Below, in pieces: positions 14,595 through 17,575 of a stretch of 17,575 bases of DNA. Origin of the DNA: an uncultured Lachnospiraceae bacterium. Lineage in GTDB: Bacteria > Bacillota > Clostridia > Lachnospirales > Lachnospiraceae. Below the pieces are notes generated by a model, which had not been told where the DNA came from, did no database searches, and was given only the letters and a program-made list of their open reading frames with translations. Positions within the stretch are counted from its first letter, which is position 1. The number at the start of each line of letters is the position of its first letter. The position numbers and the translations under genes were made by a program. Location of the stretch: NCBI GenBank assembly GCA_902796045.1, contig CADBNQ010000081.1:1-17575 (forward strand), written 5' to 3'.

Positions 14595-15608
14595 TTACTC
14601 TCTGATCAGGCTCTGCTGCATCCTGCTTCTTATATCGAAAGAATCCAACGTCAACGCATTAAAAGGACGGCTGTTGCATAAAAGGATAATAAACATGCAG
14701 CAGGCCAGGAGGAATATGATATAGGTCTGCGGAAACAGCGCAAGGACGATGCTCTTTCCGGAGGCTGACAGGAAAATCCTGATCAGAAAATAGTGCAGGG
14801 CAAAAACGGGCAGGGTATTTGCACCGATTTTTGAAAAGATATTCTTCCCTGCCGGGATCGCAATGATCACCAGTATTCCGATCAGGCTGGCAGCAATATA
14901 CTGCTGTGCCCGGTACAGCAATCCTTCGAAGCCTGAAATATTCAGCTCATCATAGGCTTTCTTTGCCTTCAGGATATGAATAAAGTCAAAATATCCGGCT
15001 CCTCTTGCTATAAAGAAAACAGCAAGAAGGATCAGCAAAATAGCCGCCGGCAGCCCCATCCAGGGTCGGTTCCATTTCTCCAGCTGCCTGCGGTCGGCAT
15101 AATAACCGGCAAGGAAAAAGGGATAGAAGACACAGGCCCGCATGGCAGAAAACAAGGTGCCGAGACCATCGATATATCCTGCCGCCAGGCCTGCAAGTAT
15201 GGCCACTGTCATAACGACAGCCGGTCTGCAGTCCTTCAGGCAGATTGTCAGTATAAGAAACATGAAGATGGCCAGGGCATACCAGTCCGGCCCGTTTGTC
15301 TTTAGAAAATTCAACTTCAGCTTGCCCCTGTACATCCATGTACCGGCAGCATCCAGCGTCCGTATGAACAGATACAGGGCCAGGTAGGAAAAGACCCTCC
15401 TCCACTGCTTCTTCCGTATGATCGTCTTGGAAAAAAGGCCTGATATAAAGATAAATAAAGGCATATGAAAAAGATATATAAAAAAGTACAGTCCTTTTAC
15501 TGACTCTGATTCATTGCGAAAAGGATAAAGCAAATGTCCCAGGACAACCAGAAATATCAGTACGAATTTCAGGTTGTCCCACTTTGCGCTTCTCTCATCA
15601 TCCGCCAT
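14595..15608 (-). CDS. Membrane acyltransferase, family 3 (fucose 4-O-acetylase-like)
   Basis: 337 residues with about ten membrane helices. The N-terminal motif KWDNLKFVLIFLVVLGHLL (H25) and the later YLFHMPLFIFISGLFS (H48) match the acyltransferase-3 family (PF01757), in which these histidines act near the acyl-transfer site. Members O-acetylate sugars of cell-wall or exported polysaccharides at the membrane. ATG 15608 puts the conserved motif at the usual distance from the N-terminus; AGGAGA lies 13 bases upstream, a long spacing. The frame is open to 15764, but the extra residues are translated leader sequence from the -35 box and the 15662 repeat region. It is the first gene of the seven-gene minus-strand operon. 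The acceptor is unknown. Confidence 0.88.
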   Translation of the reverse strand: MADDERSAKWDNLKFVLIFLVVLGHLLYPFRNESESVKGLYFFIYLFHMPLFIFISGLFSKTIIRKKQWRRVFSYLALYLFIRTLDAAGTWMYRGKLKLNFLKTNGPDWYALAIFMFLILTICLKDCRPAVVMTVAILAGLAAGYIDGLGTLFSAMRACVFYPFFLAGYYADRRQLEKWNRPWMGLPAAILLILLAVFFIARGAGYFDFIHILKAKKAYDELNISGFEGLLYRAQQYIAASLIGILVIIAIPAGKNIFSKIGANTLPVFALHYFLIRIFLSASGKSIVLALFPQTYIIFLLACCMFIILLCNSRPFNALTLDSFDIRSRMQQSLIRE

Positions 15609-15661
15609 AATTGCAAAAACATCTCCTCTCTGATCTGTTTTGATTTCATTGTTAATATTCA

Positions 15662-15685
15662 ATCGCTGAGGCGATTTCGATTGAC
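15662..15685 (+). repeat. 24-bp dispersed repeat, copy 2
   Basis: Second copy of the 4303-4326 element (22 of 24 identical, same orientation), here in the leader of the minus-strand acyltransferase operon. It contains a 6-bp hairpin (AATCGC, loop TGAG, GCGATT) and an outer TCAATCG/CGATTGA pairing. In RNA of the minus-strand operon the complement would be transcribed, opposite to its sense in the efflux leader. Confidence 0.55.
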
Positions 15686-15735
15686 TCTCTGACGCTGTTA
15701 TGGTTGATAACTGCCCGCGAGTCTTAGCGCTATCT

Positions 15736-15764
15736 AGGATAACACATTTGCCAAAGAAGTTCAA
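15736..15764 (-). promoter_or_regulatory. Promoter of the seven-gene acyltransferase-to-nitroreductase operon
   Basis: On the minus strand the -35 TTGAAC (15764-15759) and -10 TATCCT (15741-15736) are separated by 17 bases. The predicted start is near 15729, giving a leader of about 120 bases that includes the 15662-15685 repeat. The palindrome TAGCGCTA (15725-15732) overlaps the start and a small dyad GTTAT/ATAAC lies at 15697-15711. The -10 is imperfect. Confidence 0.5.
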
Positions 15765-15766
15765 TC

Positions 15767-15795
15767 TTGTTTAAATAACCGGGAAGGGGTACAAT
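15767..15795 (+). promoter_or_regulatory. Promoter of the sortase-like gene
   Basis: The -35 TTGTTT (15767-15772) and -10 TACAAT (15790-15795) are separated by 17 bases. The start would be near 15802, with a 68-base leader. The -35 lies two bases from the -35 of the divergent promoter. An alternative is TTGCCA (15749-15754) with TTAAAT (15772-15777), also spaced 17. Confidence 0.5.
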
Positions 15796-15869
15796 ACTAT
15801 TACCAAGTCCCTTCTGTAACAGGAATCATCAGAATTTTGCGACAGAGTTTAAAAAGGAGTTTCCCCGAG

Positions 15870-17066
15870 ATGAAGGATCGAATCAGACAGTGTATTATTG
15901 TTTCTCTGGCCATCGCTCTGCTTGCGGGGTCATTTGTTGTTCTTTCATACCGGGGGTTTGTACCTTTTGGTGCAAGAGTTCTCTACTGGGATCATACCCA
16001 TTTTCTGCGCAGCACCTGGACACAGGGGGAAGAGCCAAACCGCTTCATGGACAGTGATGGATCTCTGTGTGAGGGCTGGTATCGCAAAGAGGATAAAAAG
16101 AGCTACTTTGTCCACGGGCTCCCCGTCACCGGCCCCTGTGAAATCGATGGAAAACAGTATTTCTTTGACGAGGAAGGGTATATGGAGACAGGCATCGTCT
16201 CCGATGGCCAGGTCAAAAGGTACTATTCTGATGAGGGCGTCCTGCAGACCGGCTGGATCCACCTCTCTGAAGATACCTATTACTTTGATGAAAACGGTAT
16301 GAAAACCGGATGGTTTGAGGACAAGCACAGGACCTGGTATTTTACCGAGGATGGAAAGATGCTGACAGGCTGGGGAAAGATCTCCGGCAGGCTCTATAAT
16401 TTCCGGGAAGACGGAACCCTTCGAAACGACGGCTGGTACCAGGAAGGCCGGAACACCTATTATCTGAATCCTGACGGACATGCCTCCTCCGGGAGAGCCA
16501 TTATTGACAACCAGGTCTATTTTTTCTCTGACAGCTGCCGGATGTTCCAAAACTGCTGGGTCGGCAACAGCTATGCGGGAGAAGACGGCGTCATGGTGAG
16601 AAGCTTAAGCATCGACGGCCTGTCGGTTGATGATGCCGGAGTAAAAGTCTATCACGGATCTTATGGCAGCGGGGGCAGCCTTTATATCCCCTCCCTCTCC
16701 CTGAAGGTTCCTGTTTATCTGACACCGGGAGGACCGGAAGGACAGGATATTACTGACCGGGGCAACTCGGCAGCCTGCCTGACCTCCTTCAGGATGCCTG
16801 TGATCGCCGACCACAAGAACCAGGGATTTGAAGCCATCAAGCAATGTCTCCCGGGTCGTACCATCGCCTTTGTACTGACACCCGATTCTGTCACTGAATA
16901 CGTCTGCACCTCTCTTTGTGTCGGAAGCAATGTGGAAGATGATATCCTGGATGCAGCCGGAAAGACGATCGACGACAGCGGGGCAGACCTCTGTCTTTAT
17001 ACCTGCAACGAAGACTGGAAACATGTCACTATCGTGTTCTTCAGGAAAATCAAATCGGCGGGCTGA
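15870..17066 (+). CDS. Membrane-anchored protein with wall-binding-type repeats and a C-terminal sortase-like domain
   Basis: 398 residues from ATG 15870 (AGGAG ten bases upstream; the frame opens at TTG 15837 without a good site). One membrane helix (about 7-25) is followed by about eight 20-residue repeats (about 58-235) of the choline-binding/cell-wall-binding type, for example GWIHLSEDTYYFDENGMKTG and GWYQEGRNTYYLNPDGHASSG. Residues about 265-398 resemble a sortase beta-barrel: LYIPSLSLKVPVYL, then MPVIADHKNQGF (H315 at the IAGHR position), then LCLYTC (C379 at the TLxTC position), then a final strand TIVFFRKI. The Arg usually found after the Cys in the last strand is not in register; R392 is the only nearby arginine. 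The protein is therefore either a divergent sortase or an inactive relative. It is transcribed divergently from the acyltransferase operon. Confidence 0.72.
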   Translation: MKDRIRQCIIVSLAIALLAGSFVVLSYRGFVPFGARVLYWDHTHFLRSTWTQGEEPNRFMDSDGSLCEGWYRKEDKKSYFVHGLPVTGPCEIDGKQYFFDEEGYMETGIVSDGQVKRYYSDEGVLQTGWIHLSEDTYYFDENGMKTGWFEDKHRTWYFTEDGKMLTGWGKISGRLYNFREDGTLRNDGWYQEGRNTYYLNPDGHASSGRAIIDNQVYFFSDSCRMFQNCWVGNSYAGEDGVMVRSLSIDGLSVDDAGVKVYHGSYGSGGSLYIPSLSLKVPVYLTPGGPEGQDITDRGNSAACLTSFRMPVIADHKNQGFEAIKQCLPGRTIAFVLTPDSVTEYVCTSLCVGSNVEDDILDAAGKTIDDSGADLCLYTCNEDWKHVTIVFFRKIKSAG

Positions 17067-17084
17067 TCAATCGGATTCGTCTCG

Positions 17085-17125
17085 AAAAAAACACTTCCCA
17101 AAAATCTGTCTCTTTCGGGAAGTGT
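17085..17125 (-). terminator. Terminator of the ssb-rpsR operon
   Basis: On the minus strand ACACTTCCC (17125-17117) pairs with GGGAAGTGT (17099-17091), a 9-bp stem with a 17-base loop, followed by a run of six T (17090-17085). It lies 15 bases after the rpsR stop. In the plus direction the same hairpin follows the sortase-like gene but lacks a T-run, so it would be a weak terminator there. Confidence 0.82.
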
Positions 17126-17139
17126 CATAATCATATCGT

Positions 17140-17400
17140 TTATTCTACTGTATACGGCATCAATGCAACGTGTCTTGCTCTCTTGACAGCAACAGTAAGT
17201 GCTCTCTGATGCTTTGCACAGTTGCCTGTGATCCTTCTTGGTAAGATCTTACCTCTTTCTGATACATATCTTTTCAGCTTGTTGACATCCTTGTAGTCAA
17301 TTGCTGTATTCTTATCTGCACAGAAAATGCAAACTTTTCTTCTTCTGCGTCCGCCTCTTCTTCTCATAGGAGAATCGCCACGCTCTCTGTTGTATGCCAT
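17140..17400 (-). CDS. rpsR: 30S ribosomal protein S18 (zinc-type)
   Basis: 86 residues, normal for S18, a small-subunit platform protein that binds 16S rRNA next to S6. A basic Arg/Gly-rich start is followed by CIFC (C24, C27), the core DYKDVNKLKRYVSERGKILP, and the hallmark RRITGNCAKHQRALTVAVKRARHVALMP. C24, C27, C61 and H64 give the Cys-containing zinc-binding form of S18 as opposed to the Cys-less paralogue. AGGAGG eight bases before ATG 17400 sets the start; the frame extends to 17448 only through the ssb end. It lies 22 bases after ssb, the standard rpsF-ssb-rpsR order. Confidence 0.97.
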   Translation of the reverse strand: MAYNRERGDSPMRRRGGRRRRKVCIFCADKNTAIDYKDVNKLKRYVSERGKILPRRITGNCAKHQRALTVAVKRARHVALMPYTVE

Positions 17401-17422
17401 TGATATTACCTCCTGATTATCC

Positions 17423-17575
17423 TTAAATAAATGGCAGCTCTTCCTCAATACCCTCCGGTATCGTCATGAAACCATCGCTGACGGCCTCACCGGGTTCCGG
17501 GCGGCTTGTCATGGTAGGCTGGGGTGCCTGTGCTGCTTCCGGCTGAGGATTCTGGTATCCGCCTCCGTGCTGGAA
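17423..17575 (-). CDS. ssb: Single-stranded DNA-binding protein, C-terminal part only
   Basis: Fifty C-terminal residues are visible; the OB-fold is outside the window. The segment is a Gln/Pro/Ala-rich flexible tail (GGYQNPQPEAAQAPQP) ending in an acidic tip IEEELPFI, which parallels the conserved D-D-x-I-P-F tip of SSB that recruits replication and repair proteins. The tip has one extra residue (Ile) after the Phe. The position directly upstream of rpsR confirms the call. TAA is at 17425-17423. Confidence 0.88.
   Translation of the reverse strand, partial: FQHGGGYQNPQPEAAQAPQPTMTSRPEPGEAVSDGFMTIPEGIEEELPFI

Overview
The window looks like a chromosomal segment of a low-to-mid GC Gram-positive anaerobe of the Clostridia, most likely a Lachnospiraceae-type organism. 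The evidence is strong AGGAGG ribosome-binding sites on nearly every gene, a zinc-type ribosomal protein S18 in an ssb-rpsR arrangement, a lipoprotein adaptor paired with an RND pump but no outer-membrane partner, and choline-binding-like wall repeats. The taxonomic call is inference from gene content; no database search was possible.

Region 1 (1-4156, minus strand) is the proximal part of an F-type ATP synthase operon, read atpB (a), atpE (c), atpF (b), atpA (alpha), atpG (gamma, cut by the window edge). A strong promoter lies just ahead of atpB. There is no separate atpH (delta). Instead, alpha carries about 85 extra N-terminal residues that resemble the C-terminal domain of delta. The c subunit is also unusual: it has an N-terminal secretion signal and a long Ala/Gln/Asp linker before its two-helix hairpin.

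Region 2 (4157-9328, plus strand) is divergently transcribed and encodes a two-gene efflux system: a lipoprotein periplasmic-adaptor-like protein and an RND permease, ending in a bidirectional terminator. The roughly 245-base interval between the divergent promoters and the adaptor start holds several dyads, including a perfect 17-bp inverted repeat at the predicted transcription start.

Region 3 (9331-15764, minus strand) is a tightly packed seven-gene array that reads as one operon: membrane acyltransferase, patatin-like lipase, Cthe_2159-type carbohydrate-binding surface protein, VTC-type polyphosphate polymerase, DUF4956 membrane protein, membrane-anchored ComEC-like metallo-beta-lactamase-fold hydrolase, and nitroreductase-family protein. 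The VTC, DUF4956 and surface-protein genes form a recognisable association. The whole set suggests an envelope or polyphosphate-linked function that is not established.

Region 4 (15767-17066, plus strand) is divergent from region 3. It encodes a membrane-anchored protein with about eight wall-binding-type repeats followed by a divergent sortase-like domain with His and Cys but no clear catalytic Arg. Region 5 (17085-17575, minus strand) is the end of a conserved rpsF-ssb-rpsR-type operon: the ssb 3' end, rpsR and its terminator.

A 24-bp sequence present in direct orientation at 4303 and 15662 (22 of 24 identical) lies in the two intergenic regions that bound the 11-kb accessory segment between the ATP synthase side and the sortase/ribosomal-protein side.
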